From contig NZ_CP024201.1 of NCBI RefSeq assembly GCF_002749615.1, positions 310,001-374,000 on the forward strand: a stretch of DNA of 64,000 nucleotides. Reading direction: 5' to 3'. Below the pieces are notes generated by a model, which was given only the letters and a program-made list of their open reading frames with translations, was not told where the DNA came from and made no database searches. The position numbers and the translations under genes are program-made. The DNA comes from Caulobacter mirabilis (GTDB taxonomy: Bacteria; Pseudomonadota; Alphaproteobacteria; Caulobacterales; Caulobacteraceae). Of this stretch, positions 18,901 through 30,684 are shown one piece after another; positions within the stretch are counted from its first letter, which is position 1, and every line of letters starts with the position of its first letter.

Positions 18901-18975
18901 GGGCAGCCCCTGACGCGGCCGTCGATGGGCCGCGCGGGGACTATAGGTCAATCTCAGGGCCGGCGGGAGAAGGGA

Positions 18976-20334
18976 TCACCGGCGCCCCGGAGGTGGGGGT
19001 GGAGGCGGCGACGGCGGTCGACGGGCCGCGCCCCCGGCCGCGTTCCCGCCGCCGCCGGCCTGGTCGCCGCTCGCGCCGGCGCCGAAGACTCGGCCGATGA
19101 AGCCGTTCAGGGTCTCGAGAACCCGCTCGCCGCCCAGGCCGGACAGGACGCTAATGGCGCTGACGGTGAGGGGGTTCGGATAGGCCAGGTCCGGGGCGGA
19201 GGCGCCGACGGTCAGGAACTGGAACCCGGCCATGACGATCAGCAGCACCAGCACCGCTCCGCCGCCGCCGGCCAGCACGTTGTGCAGCACGCCGCCGGTC
19301 GGGTTCTCCGACCTGGGGTTGGCGTAATAGTAGAGGTAGCGCGACAGGCTTCCCAGGCCGCCGAACAGGAAGGCCAGCAGCAGGTAGGTGATCGCCAGCG
19401 GCCAGGAGAGCAGCACGTTCCAGAACGAACTGGCGAAATCGCCGAAGGCGGTGACGACGCGCTGGCCGGCGCTCGGGTTGGCCCCCGGGGCCGGCGGGGT
19501 CTTCAGCGCCCGCGGCGCCAGCGACGTATAGGCCTCGACGATCTTGATCGCCGCGCCGGCCTGCTCCGGCTTGAAGTCCGGATAGCTGATGGCCAGCGAA
19601 TCCCCGAGGGCCTTGGCGCTGTCGTAGGCGAAGGCCGAAACGGCGGTCTTCTTGCGGACGGCGGACTGGTAGACCAGCTGGGTGCAGATCATCTGCGCCC
19701 GTTCCCCGCCGGTGCTGGGCAGGGCGGCGCCCGTGGCGTCCTGCGGACAGAAGTTGTCGGGAATGTCGCAGGCGCGGCGCAGCTCGGGCGACAGGGCCGG
19801 AGCCGTGGGCGGGGCGGGCGCCGCGGAAGGCGCTTCCTCGACGTCGGCTCCTTCGAGCGGCAGGCCGGCGTTGGCGGCTCGGTCATTGTCCTCGGAGCGG
19901 CAGATGGCGTCGAACACCTTGTCGATGCCGGCGAAGGTCAACGAGGCCTCGGCGTACTTGGTCTTGGCCTTCTGGTCGGGCGACAGGTTGCGCCGAAGCG
20001 CCGTCTTGGCGTTGGAGATCGCCCGGTCCGCCGCCTCCTTCTTGTTGTAGAGGTCGATGTCGATGGTGCCGCGCGCGCCGATGAGACCGCGCAGGGCCGG
20101 CGCGTCACGGGCGTCGATGTCGCGGCGAACCGTCTCCAGCCGCCGGGCGAAGCCCTCCAGTGAACTGGCCGACATATAGAGACGCAGGTCCCGCAGCTTC
20201 ATGTACTCGAAGCTCAGCGAGGCGGACTGGAACATGAAGCCGCCGAGGACGACGCAGATCGCGACGACGATCCCCGCGTTCAGTATGTCTCTCTTCTTGG
20301 CCTTTTCGGCGGCGACCGCGTTCGTATCGGGCAT
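18976..20334 (-). CDS. Unrecognised membrane protein with Pro-rich C terminus
   Basis: A 452-residue protein I do not recognise. One hydrophobic helix near the N terminus (about 19-38) is followed by a large region with cysteines in pairs (ICRSEDND; RRACDIPDNFCPQ; MICTQLVYQ) that may face the periplasm. Two more helices lie at about 315-340 and 368-390, separated by SLSRYLYYYANPRSENP. The last 30 residues are Gly/Ala then Pro-rich (a run of Pro). An internal segment LSPDQKAKTKYAEASLTFAGIDKVFDAIC may be helical. It lies upstream of lemA with 75 bp between, so it may share a transcript. The ATG at 20334 has GGGGAGGG before it; a longer reading frame upstream looks spurious. Confidence 0.75.
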   Translation of the reverse strand: MPDTNAVAAEKAKKRDILNAGIVVAICVVLGGFMFQSASLSFEYMKLRDLRLYMSASSLEGFARRLETVRRDIDARDAPALRGLIGARGTIDIDLYNKKEAADRAISNAKTALRRNLSPDQKAKTKYAEASLTFAGIDKVFDAICRSEDNDRAANAGLPLEGADVEEAPSAAPAPPTAPALSPELRRACDIPDNFCPQDATGAALPSTGGERAQMICTQLVYQSAVRKKTAVSAFAYDSAKALGDSLAISYPDFKPEQAGAAIKIVEAYTSLAPRALKTPPAPGANPSAGQRVVTAFGDFASSFWNVLLSWPLAITYLLLAFLFGGLGSLSRYLYYYANPRSENPTGGVLHNVLAGGGGAVLVLLIVMAGFQFLTVGASAPDLAYPNPLTVSAISVLSGLGGERVLETLNGFIGRVFGAGASGDQAGGGGNAAGGAARRPPSPPPPPPPGRR

Positions 20335-20615
20335 GGCGTCAGCCCTCCCCAGGGACCGTGACCACCCAAGATTGCATATCATTGGTCGTCGACCAACGGT
20401 TCTTGAAGTTGCTCTCCTGGAGGGCGTTGGGCGCTCGATCCGCAGGCGGCCGCGAAAACCTGCCGTCCCGAGGAAACCCGAGCGCCGATGGCGCGTTGCG
20501 CCCCGCGTGACCGCCGTTTCCGGCGGCGCGACGTCGGACTGTGCGCGTACGCGTTCGCTTTCTCCCGCAGGCGGACCAGGGCGTAACACCTGTATCCACC
20601 GCTGCGGCGAGAGGC
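20335..20615. other. Divergent intergenic region
   Basis: About 280 bp between the membrane protein (minus) and opgH (plus). It holds a perfect 15-bp palindrome at 20382-20396 (TTGGTCG, one central base, CGACCAA) about 50 bp before the minus-strand start, and a small CCGCCG/CGGCGG hairpin near 20511. The stretch just around the palindrome is less GC-rich than its surroundings, as expected of a promoter. No small gene or RNA is recognisable. Confidence 0.45.
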
Positions 20616-22595
20616 ATGATGATCCAGACGAGAGGCTCCGACGCGGAGCTGTCTCCCGAGCGGCCGGCGCGCGCCGGCTCCTTCTTCGCCTGTACGCCCC
20701 GATCCGCGGCCCTCGCCATGCCGATCCAGTCGCTGAGGCGGGGCGAGGCGCCGATCGCGCCGCTGGCCGCGCCCAATCCGCGCCGGAACCGGCTGCTGGC
20801 CGGCGCGGTCGGCCTGTCGGCCGTCGCCACGAGCGTGATGGGCGTCCTGCTGTCGCCTGGCGGCTTCGGCGTCCTGGACGGGGCGGTTCTCGTCCTCTTC
20901 GCGATCCTGTTCGCCTGGACCGCCTTCGGTTTCCTGTCGGCCTGCCTGGGATGGCGATTGGCCTGGCGCACGCCCGCGCGCTCAGGGCGCGGCGAACCGC
21001 AGCCGATCCTGTTCAGCCGCACCGCTGTCCTGATGCCGATCTACAACGAGGATCCCGGGCGGATCCTGGCGGCGGCGCAGGCCCTCTATGAAGACCTCGC
21101 GGCGCTGGGCGTGGCGGAGCTCTACGATCTCTACCTGCTCAGCGACACGCGCGACGAGCGGATCGCCGGCGACGAAGCCGCCGGGGTCATCCGCCTGCGC
21201 GCGCGGCTGCCCGGGGACTTCCGACTCTATTACCGGCGCCGTGAGCGGAACATCGACCGGAAGGCCGGCAACATCGCCGACTGGGTCCGTCGTCACGGCG
21301 GCGACTATCCGTTCATGCTGGTGCTCGACGCGGACAGCCTGATGACCGGCGACACCATCGTCCGGTTGACGGCGGCCATGGAGGCGGACCCGAAGCTGGG
21401 CCTGCTTCAGACCTCGCCCGAGATCGTCGGCGCCGAGACCCTGTTCGGACGGCTGCAGCAGTTCGCGACCCGCGCCTATGGACGGATGCTCGCCGTCGGT
21501 CAGAATGCCTGGTCGGGGGATGAGGGCAACTTCTGGGGGCACAACGCCATCATCCGCACCCGCGCCTTCGCCGAGAGCGCCGGCCTGCCGCATTTGCCCG
21601 GCCGCAAGCCGTTCGGCGGCCACATCATGAGCCACGACTTCGTCGAGGCGGCGCTGCTGCGCCGGGCCGGCTGGGCGGTCCGCATGGCGACGGACCTGCA
21701 CGGCAGCTATGAAGAGGCTCCGCCGACCCTGCTCGACATGGCGATCCGCGACCGCCGCTGGTGTCAGGGCAATCTGCAGCATGCCGGCGTGGTCGGGGCG
21801 GCCGGACTGCACTGGGTCAGCCGCCTGCATCTCATGCGGGGCATCCTGTCCTACCTGGCCTCGCCGCTGTGGCTCCTGCTGCTGTGCGCCGGCGCGGGCC
21901 TTTGGGCGGCGGAGGCTTCGCCGACGACCATGGCGGGGCGGACGGGCCCGTTGGCGGCCTGGCTGTTCGGTCTGACGATGGCGCTGTTGGTGATCCCCAA
22001 GCTGCTGGCGGCCAGCCTGATCCTGCGCGACGCAGCCGCCCGGCGCGGCTTCGGCGGCGGCCTGCGCGTCTGTCTGGGCGTGGCCGTCGAGATGGCCGTC
22101 TCGACCCTGATCGCCCCGGTGACGATGTTGATGCAATCGGCCGCCGTCCTGGATGTCCTGTCGGGTCGCGACTCCGGTTGGGGCGTTCAGCAGCGCGACG
22201 CGGGGCGGCTGAGCCGGCGCGAGGCCTGGCGGACCCACAGGGCTCATGTGCTGCTCGGGCTGGTCGGCGCCGGCCTGGCGCTGGCGCTCGATCCGGCGGT
22301 GTTCTGGTGGACCAGTCCGGTGCATGTCGGCCTGGTGCTGTCCGCGCCGCTGTCGGCCCTGCTGGCCAGGGTCGAGGCCGGCGGGCTCGCCGCCCGGTTG
22401 GGCCTGCTGGCCACGCCGGAGGAGCGCCTGCCGCCGCGCGTGGTCGCCCGGGCGGCCGAGCTTCGGGCCGCCTACGACGCCGAGGCGCCCGTCCGCGACG
22501 AGATCGCCCGGCTGTTCCGGGCGCCGGTCCAGACCTACGCCCTGATGAACCGCCGTCGGACGCCGTCCGAATGGGGTGACCGCATGGCCGCCTAG
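20616..22595 (+). CDS. opgH: Glucan biosynthesis glucosyltransferase H (OpgH/MdoH type)
   Basis: A 659-residue inner-membrane glycosyltransferase of family 2, which builds the beta-glucan backbone of osmoregulated periplasmic glucans. Two hydrophobic segments (about 65-110) precede the catalytic domain, which has VLMPIYNEDP, the Asp motif VLDADSLMTGDT, HDFVEAALLRR and RDRRWCQGNLQH. Four or more membrane helices follow at about 410-570. The typical OpgH C terminus (ARLFRAPVQTYALMN) is present. The expected partner opgG is not adjacent, so the set is split. The start is uncertain: two adjacent ATGs at 20616/20619 follow GAGAGG, and a GTG at 20541 would add 25 residues. Confidence 0.9.
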   Translation: MMIQTRGSDAELSPERPARAGSFFACTPRSAALAMPIQSLRRGEAPIAPLAAPNPRRNRLLAGAVGLSAVATSVMGVLLSPGGFGVLDGAVLVLFAILFAWTAFGFLSACLGWRLAWRTPARSGRGEPQPILFSRTAVLMPIYNEDPGRILAAAQALYEDLAALGVAELYDLYLLSDTRDERIAGDEAAGVIRLRARLPGDFRLYYRRRERNIDRKAGNIADWVRRHGGDYPFMLVLDADSLMTGDTIVRLTAAMEADPKLGLLQTSPEIVGAETLFGRLQQFATRAYGRMLAVGQNAWSGDEGNFWGHNAIIRTRAFAESAGLPHLPGRKPFGGHIMSHDFVEAALLRRAGWAVRMATDLHGSYEEAPPTLLDMAIRDRRWCQGNLQHAGVVGAAGLHWVSRLHLMRGILSYLASPLWLLLLCAGAGLWAAEASPTTMAGRTGPLAAWLFGLTMALLVIPKLLAASLILRDAAARRGFGGGLRVCLGVAVEMAVSTLIAPVTMLMQSAAVLDVLSGRDSGWGVQQRDAGRLSRREAWRTHRAHVLLGLVGAGLALALDPAVFWWTSPVHVGLVLSAPLSALLARVEAGGLAARLGLLATPEERLPPRVVARAAELRAAYDAEAPVRDEIARLFRAPVQTYALMNRRRTPSEWGDRMAA

Positions 22596-22682
22596 AAAAC
22601 CGCTCTTCCTGTCGGGAACGGCGGGGCATGATCGTCCTGGGGAGACGGCGAGCATCCCGGCCGCCGCAGAGGGAGAGCGGTC

Positions 22683-23045
22683 ATGTTCAGGAAAGTGGCC
22701 TTCACGATGTACCCCGTGGTCGACATGCCGCGGGCGCGTGCGTTCTACGAAGAGACGCTGGGCCTGGGGCCGAGCCCCTCGGGCAAGGACAGTCCCTGGG
22801 TCGAGTTCGACCTGCCGGGCGGCGGCTGCCTGGCGATCACCAACGTCACGGGCGAACAGCCCAGCGCCGGGGCCGGCGGCACCATCGCGCTGGAGGTCGA
22901 GGACCTGGACGGCCTGATCGCCGACCTGAAGGGCAAGGGCGTCGAGTTCCTCAGCGACATGATCCACAGCCCGGTCTGCCGCATGGCCGTCTTCAAGGAC
23001 ACCGAGGGCAACAGCGTCCTGCTGCACCAGCTCAAGCCGAAGTAG
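22683..23045 (+). CDS. VOC-superfamily (glyoxalase-like) protein
   Basis: A 120-residue single-module VOC protein. It shows the first beta-alpha-beta unit (YPVVDMPRARAFYEETLGL), the middle strand (WVEFDLPGGGCLAI) and the second unit (IALEVEDLDGLIADLKGKGVEF), ending FKDTEGNSVLLHQL. Some VOC metal ligands are replaced, so a lyase activity cannot be inferred; members include dioxygenases, resistance proteins and lyases. It stands alone after opgH, with a terminator just behind it. Confidence 0.87.
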   Translation: MFRKVAFTMYPVVDMPRARAFYEETLGLGPSPSGKDSPWVEFDLPGGGCLAITNVTGEQPSAGAGGTIALEVEDLDGLIADLKGKGVEFLSDMIHSPVCRMAVFKDTEGNSVLLHQLKPK

Positions 23046-23058
23046 CGGCCGAAACGAA

Positions 23059-23084
23059 GAAGGCCCCTCCGGGGAGGGGCCTTC
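23059..23084. terminator. Bidirectional hairpin between converging genes
   Basis: GAAGGCCCCTCC and GGGAGGGGCCTTC form a long perfect stem with a tiny loop. It lies between the ends of the VOC gene and the acyl-CoA dehydrogenase gene and can serve both strands. Confidence 0.75.
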
Positions 23085-23091
23085 TCGCAAT

Positions 23092-24435
23092 CTACATCCC
23101 GAGCTCGCGGTCGTTCTTGCCGGCCGCGCGGCCGGCCGCCCATTCCTCTTCGTAGGCCTGGAACTCCTTCCGGCGGGGGCCGAGGTAGCCGAACAGGAAG
23201 GCCGCGACCTTGCGCATCTGAATCTCCTCCGCGCCTTCGGTGATCCGGTAGCGGCGGTGGTGGCGATAGATGTGCTCGAAGGCCTTGTGGCGGCTGTAGC
23301 CCATGCCGCCGTGCACCTGCATGGCGCGGTCGGCGGCCTCGCAGACCAGGCGGTTAGCCCAGTAGTTGCACATCGAGACCTTGTCGGAGAGCTCCTTCTC
23401 GATCTGCTTGTGTTCCATGTTGTCCATCTGCCAGGCCGTCTTTCGGATCAGCAGGCGGAGCATCTCGGCCTGGGTGGCCAGCTCGACCAGCGGCCACTGG
23501 ATGGCCTGGTTGTCCGCCAGCGCCTTGCCGAACGGTTTGCGCATGCGGGCGTACTTCACGCTCTCCTCGATGCAGTAGACCGCCGCGCCGAGCGAGCTGG
23601 CCGCCTGGCGGATGCGGTTCTGGTGCACGAACGACTGGCCGATGCCCAGGCCCTTGTCGATCTCGCCCCAGTAGGCGTCTTCCGGCACCCACTGGTCGCG
23701 GATCGAGATCCGGGGGTGGTCGGTGGGCATGTTGAAGGTCCACAGCCACTCGTCGATGGTGATCTGGTCGCGCGGAACGATGAAGCAGGTGATGCCGGCG
23801 GCGTCGCCGTCCTTGCCGCTGGTGCGGGCGAAGACCATCACATGGCTGACCACATGCATGCCGGTGGTCCACATCTTCTCGCCGTTGATGCGCCAGCCGG
23901 GCTTGCCGTCCTTCTCCTCGCGCACCGCGCGGGTCTCCATGAAGGTGGCGTCCGAACCGTGGTTCGGCTCGGTCAGGCCGAAGGCCGTCCGCATCGTCCC
24001 GTTGACGATCGCCTCGCTGTCGCGGGCGTACTGCTCGGGCGTGGCGAACTCCTTGAACAGCAGGATGAAGGGGTTGTTGCCGACGATCGAGTGCTCGTTC
24101 TGCAGGTCGTTGAACAGGCCCAGGCCCTTGGCCGCCAGATGTTCGCGGATCACGGCCATCCACAGATGGCTGCCGTCCTGGCCGCCCATCTCCTTTGGCC
24201 AGGCGAAGCGGTAGTGGCCGGCCTCGTCCGCCAGCTTGCGGGCCTGGGCCAGCAGCGCCTCCCACTCATGGCGGGGCAGGCCGTCGTTCTCGAAGTCGGT
24301 CCGGGCCCACTCGCGGCGATGGTCGAAGAACCGCTCGTTGTCGTCCTTCGCCTGCAGAGGCTTGATCTTCTCGTCGATGAAGCGGTCGAGCTCACCGAGG
24401 TAGTCGACCAGTTCCTGGGGGATGGCGAAGTCCAT
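23092..24435 (-). CDS. Acyl-CoA dehydrogenase
   Basis: A 447-residue flavoprotein that oxidises acyl-CoA to trans-2-enoyl-CoA. The FAD-binding segments AFGLTEPNHGSDATFMETRA and GEKMWTTGMHVV are clear, as are the C-terminal MQVHGGMGYSRHKAFEHIYRHHRRYRI region and the QMRKVAAFLFG end. The protein is longer than classical short-chain dehydrogenases and resembles the ACAD10/11-like group in outline. The ATG at 24435 is chosen; an upstream TTG would lie inside a palindrome (24449-24460) and is less likely. The start and the palindrome together suggest repression by a fatty-acid responsive regulator. Confidence 0.92.
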   Translation of the reverse strand: MDFAIPQELVDYLGELDRFIDEKIKPLQAKDDNERFFDHRREWARTDFENDGLPRHEWEALLAQARKLADEAGHYRFAWPKEMGGQDGSHLWMAVIREHLAAKGLGLFNDLQNEHSIVGNNPFILLFKEFATPEQYARDSEAIVNGTMRTAFGLTEPNHGSDATFMETRAVREEKDGKPGWRINGEKMWTTGMHVVSHVMVFARTSGKDGDAAGITCFIVPRDQITIDEWLWTFNMPTDHPRISIRDQWVPEDAYWGEIDKGLGIGQSFVHQNRIRQAASSLGAAVYCIEESVKYARMRKPFGKALADNQAIQWPLVELATQAEMLRLLIRKTAWQMDNMEHKQIEKELSDKVSMCNYWANRLVCEAADRAMQVHGGMGYSRHKAFEHIYRHHRRYRITEGAEEIQMRKVAAFLFGYLGPRRKEFQAYEEEWAAGRAAGKNDRELGM

Positions 24436-24746
24436 GGCGATCGCGTCCAAACAATTGTTTTATTCGAGCGCCAGTATGACCAGGGTGACGTACGCGGCAA
24501 CCCGTGACGTGGCGTAAGGTTGTGTGCTACACACGCACTGGTTGTCAGCCACAGCGGCTGTTGCATCTGAACACTGTGAAGATTTCGCTTGCGCCTGATA
24601 CGTAATCGCTGATATCTAAGCGATGCTAAGTTCGCTACGGGGCGTCGGTGGGGATACCGACGCTGAGCTCTCGGGGCGGGCGTGGCGATCAGTACCCCGA
24701 TCCAGGCTTATCCACACACCCCGAACGAAACGCCGGAGGGCGCACC
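24436..24746. other. Divergent intergenic region with palindromes and a DnaA box
   Basis: About 310 bp, less GC-rich than its surroundings, between the acyl-CoA dehydrogenase (minus) and a small exported protein (plus). It holds the perfect palindrome AAACAATTGTTT (24449-24460), inverted pairs GTGTG/CACAC at 24522-24534, ATCGCT/AGCGAT at 24605-24624 and GCGTCGGT/ACCGACGC at 24642-24663, and a consensus DnaA box TTATCCACA at 24708-24716. A weak promoter pair TTGCGC (24589) and GATATC (24611) would fit the plus-strand gene. No RNA gene can be named. Confidence 0.5.
24449..24460. promoter_or_regulatory. Putative operator AAACAATTGTTT
   Basis: This perfect 12-bp palindrome lies 13 bases before the acyl-CoA dehydrogenase start, where a bound repressor would block initiation or early transcription. 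No regulator gene is adjacent. It is a candidate for a TetR-type acyl-CoA-sensing repressor. Confidence 0.4.
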
Positions 24747-25058
24747 ATGAAACTCCGTATGATGACGGCTGCTGCCGTTCTCTCCCTGACCTTCGCCGGC
24801 GCGGCCTACGCCGACGGCAAGGTGACCGCCTCGCTGAAGACCCCTGTGTCCGCCAAGACCAAGATCGTGGCTGGCGGCGCGGTCTACACCTGCGAAGGCG
24901 ATAGCTGCGTGGCTCAGACGGCTCCGGCGCGCGCCGTGACCGTCGCCGGCTGCAAGGCGCTGGTGAAGGAAGTCGGTGAACTGACCGCCTTCTCGAACAG
25001 CAAGCGGACCCTGGAGGGCGAGGACCTGGCGGCCTGCAACGCCGTCGCCTCGAACTAA
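24747..25058 (+). CDS. Small exported protein with two disulfide-type cysteine pairs
   Basis: A 103-residue protein with a signal peptide (AAAVLSLTFAGAAYA) and a mature domain of about 80 residues. It carries four cysteines, CEGDSC followed by GCKAL and a late AACNA. It resembles small Caulobacteraceae exported proteins of unknown function with a YTCxGDxC pattern, but this is from memory and weak. GGAGGG precedes the ATG at 24747. It has its own upstream promoter region and two hairpins downstream, so it is probably monocistronic. Confidence 0.75.
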   Translation: MKLRMMTAAAVLSLTFAGAAYADGKVTASLKTPVSAKTKIVAGGAVYTCEGDSCVAQTAPARAVTVAGCKALVKEVGELTAFSNSKRTLEGEDLAACNAVASN

Positions 25059-25080
25059 GGGTAAGGACTGAGTTCTCAGC

Positions 25081-25106
25081 GCTCCGGCTTCCTCACCCGC
25101 CGGAGC
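25081..25106 (+). terminator. Hairpin downstream of the small exported protein
   Basis: GCTCCGGC and GCCGGAGC form a perfect 8-bp stem with a 10-base loop, followed by AATTTCC. It is a weak terminator candidate, with a stronger one about 30 bases further on. Confidence 0.5.
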
Positions 25107-25138
25107 AATTTCCTCGAGCACACTCGCCAAATGCGCAG

Positions 25139-25173
25139 GGGCGACGGTTTTCAGCCGTCGCCCTTTTCTTTTC
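25139..25173 (+). terminator. Strong rho-independent terminator
   Basis: The stem GGGCGACGG/CCGTCGCCC has a 7-base loop and is followed by TTTTCTTTTC. It closes the transcript of the small exported protein. Confidence 0.85.
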
Positions 25174-25200
25174 GCCGCGTAAGGCCCTATGGAGCCTGCC

Positions 25201-25455
25201 ATGACCCAAGCAGCTTCCCTCGCCGGTCGGTTGGAGCAGGCCCTGGCGGACGCCGCCGGCGGCGACGGCCGGCCTGTCAGTCCGGTGTCCTTCACCCTCG
25301 ACTACGGCGCAGCCGGCGAGATCGGCGAGGCGACCTTCGCCGCCCGCGTGGACCGCGCCACCAGGAGCCTTGTCTTTGTGCACGGCGAGGCGGTCCTGGC
25401 CGACGGTCGACGCCTGGCCAGCGCCTCGGGCGTCTTTCGGGTCAAGGAGACGTAG
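25201..25455 (+). CDS. Short protein resembling half a hotdog-fold thioesterase
   Basis: An 84-residue protein. The C-terminal half, ATRSLVFVHGEAVLADGRRLASASGVFRV, is the pattern of the last strands of PaaI-like hotdog thioesterases, but the N-terminal helix and the active-site region of that fold are missing or unrecognisable. It may be a remnant, a minimal domain or only a look-alike. The ATG at 25201 has GGAG 8 bases before it; an ATG at 25189 is also possible. It lies between a strong terminator and the atp operon promoter region. Confidence 0.6.
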   Translation: MTQAASLAGRLEQALADAAGGDGRPVSPVSFTLDYGAAGEIGEATFAARVDRATRSLVFVHGEAVLADGRRLASASGVFRVKET

Positions 25456-25485
25456 GGGAAGGGGCTTTCGCGCGGCTTCACGCCG

Positions 25486-25514
25486 TTGCGATGCAGCACA
25501 TCGCATGCTATCAG
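25486..25514 (+). promoter_or_regulatory. Putative promoter of the atp operon
   Basis: TTGCGAT (25486-25492) and GCTATCAG (25507-25514), spaced by 14 bases, match the Caulobacter housekeeping pattern TTGACGS-N10-14-GCTANAWC reasonably well. It lies 137 bases before the atpH start, leaving a long leader. Confidence 0.4.
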
Positions 25515-25559
25515 GCGCGCGGCTTAGGGCCGGAGGACTTTTACGGCCCGCTGGCTCAT

Positions 25560-25624
25560 GTGCTTTCCCAAGCACTTTCAAGACTTTAGCGCCGCGCCGG
25601 GAAATCATTTCCGGGACGCGGCGC
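25560..25624 (+). promoter_or_regulatory. Two hairpins in the atp operon leader
   Basis: The first hairpin, GTGCTT/AAGCAC, lies at 25560-25575. The second is large: 25589-25604 pairs with 25608-25624 (GCGCCGCG with CGCGGCGC, then a GGAAA/TTTCC core) around a 3-base loop, with one mismatch and one bulge. It ends 26 bases before the atpH GTG. There is no T-run after it, so it looks like a leader or processing element, not a terminator. Confidence 0.5.
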
Positions 25625-25650
25625 GCGACGCACCGGACGGTTGGATTTAA

Positions 25651-26205
25651 GTGGCTGACGACATCAAGGTGACGGACGTGGGTCAGCGCTACGCGCGGGC
25701 CCTCTTCGAACTGGCGGAAGAGGGCGGATCGCTGACCGCCGTCGAGCGCGATCTCGTGTCCCTGAAGGGCATGTACGCGGAGAGCAAGGACCTGCGCGTC
25801 CTGCTCGATTCGCCCGCGTTCTCGTCCGAGGACAAGGGCGCCGGGCTGGCGGCGATCGCCGCCAAGGCCAAGTTCCATGAGACCACGCGCAAGTTCCTCG
25901 GCCTGCTGGCCGCGAACCGCCGGGCGGACGCCCTGGTCTCGGTGATTGACTGCTTCCGCAAGCTGTCGGCCCAGAAGCGCGGCGTCGTCGCCGCCGAAGT
26001 CGTGACCGCCGTCCCGCTGAGCGCCGCTCAGGCCAAGGGCGTCGCGGCCGCCCTGCGCACCGCGCTGGGCAAGGACCCCGAAATCTCGACCCGCGTCGAT
26101 CCCGCCATTCTCGGCGGCATCAAGGTGCGCGTCGGTTCCCGCCTGTTCGACGCTTCGCTGAAGTCGAAGCTCGACTCCCTGAAATTCGCCCTGAAGAGAG
26201 CGTAG
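25651..26205 (+). CDS. atpH: ATP synthase F1 subunit delta
   Basis: A 184-residue F1 delta subunit, part of the peripheral stalk linking F1 to F0. The family signature [12 protein letters not shown] opens the protein, and the C terminus has [29 protein letters not shown]. The start codon is GTG, and the gene begins the F1 operon atpHAGDC, separate from F0 genes as is usual in alphaproteobacteria. The atpA start follows 3 bases after its stop. The leader upstream carries two hairpins. Confidence 0.96.
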   Translation: MADDIKVTDVGQRYARALFELAEEGGSLTAVERDLVSLKGMYAESKDLRVLLDSPAFSSEDKGAGLAAIAAKAKFHETTRKFLGLLAANRRADALVSVIDCFRKLSAQKRGVVAAEVVTAVPLSAAQAKGVAAALRTALGKDPEISTRVDPAILGGIKVRVGSRLFDASLKSKLDSLKFALKRA

Positions 26206-27741
<1,536 letters not shown>

Positions 27742-27773
27742 GTCTGGCCAGAAGCGGGAGAGAGTAGCCCTCG

Positions 27774-30309
<2,536 letters not shown>

Positions 30310-30312
30310 GCC

Positions 30313-30573
30313 ATGGCCGACAAGCTCCACTTCTCGCTGGTCGCGCCCGAGCGCGAAGTGTTCTCGGGCGAAGTCGACCGGGTTGACGCCCCGGGCGTCG
30401 AAGGCGACTTCGGCGTCCTGGCCGGCCACGCGCCGTTCATGACCGCGCTGCGCGAAGGCGTGGTGACGGTGGTCGACGGCGCCGGCTCCCGGACCTTCGA
30501 GATCCACGGCGGCTTCGCCGACGTGAACGCTCAAGGCCTGACCATCCTGGCCGAGCACGCGGTCGAGGCGTAA
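30313..30573 (+). CDS. atpC: ATP synthase F1 subunit epsilon, short form
   Basis: An 86-residue epsilon subunit, made only of the N-terminal beta-sandwich domain (LHFSLVAPEREVFSGEV, GDFGVLAGHAPFMTALREG, GGFADVNAQGLTILAEHAVEA). The C-terminal two-helix domain that most epsilon subunits use to inhibit ATP hydrolysis is absent. I recall that Caulobacter epsilon is similarly short, so this is likely normal for the group. It starts 4 bases after the atpD stop and ends the operon. Confidence 0.93.
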   Translation: MADKLHFSLVAPEREVFSGEVDRVDAPGVEGDFGVLAGHAPFMTALREGVVTVVDGAGSRTFEIHGGFADVNAQGLTILAEHAVEA

Positions 30574-30684
30574 GCCTCGACCCCTGCCGGTCCCTATCTG
30601 CCGCAAAGCTGCGTCAAGAACGGCTTGCGAGGGAACGTCCGGCGGTTTTTAGTGCCGCCCATCGAGAAACAAGGGAAGTCCGAC

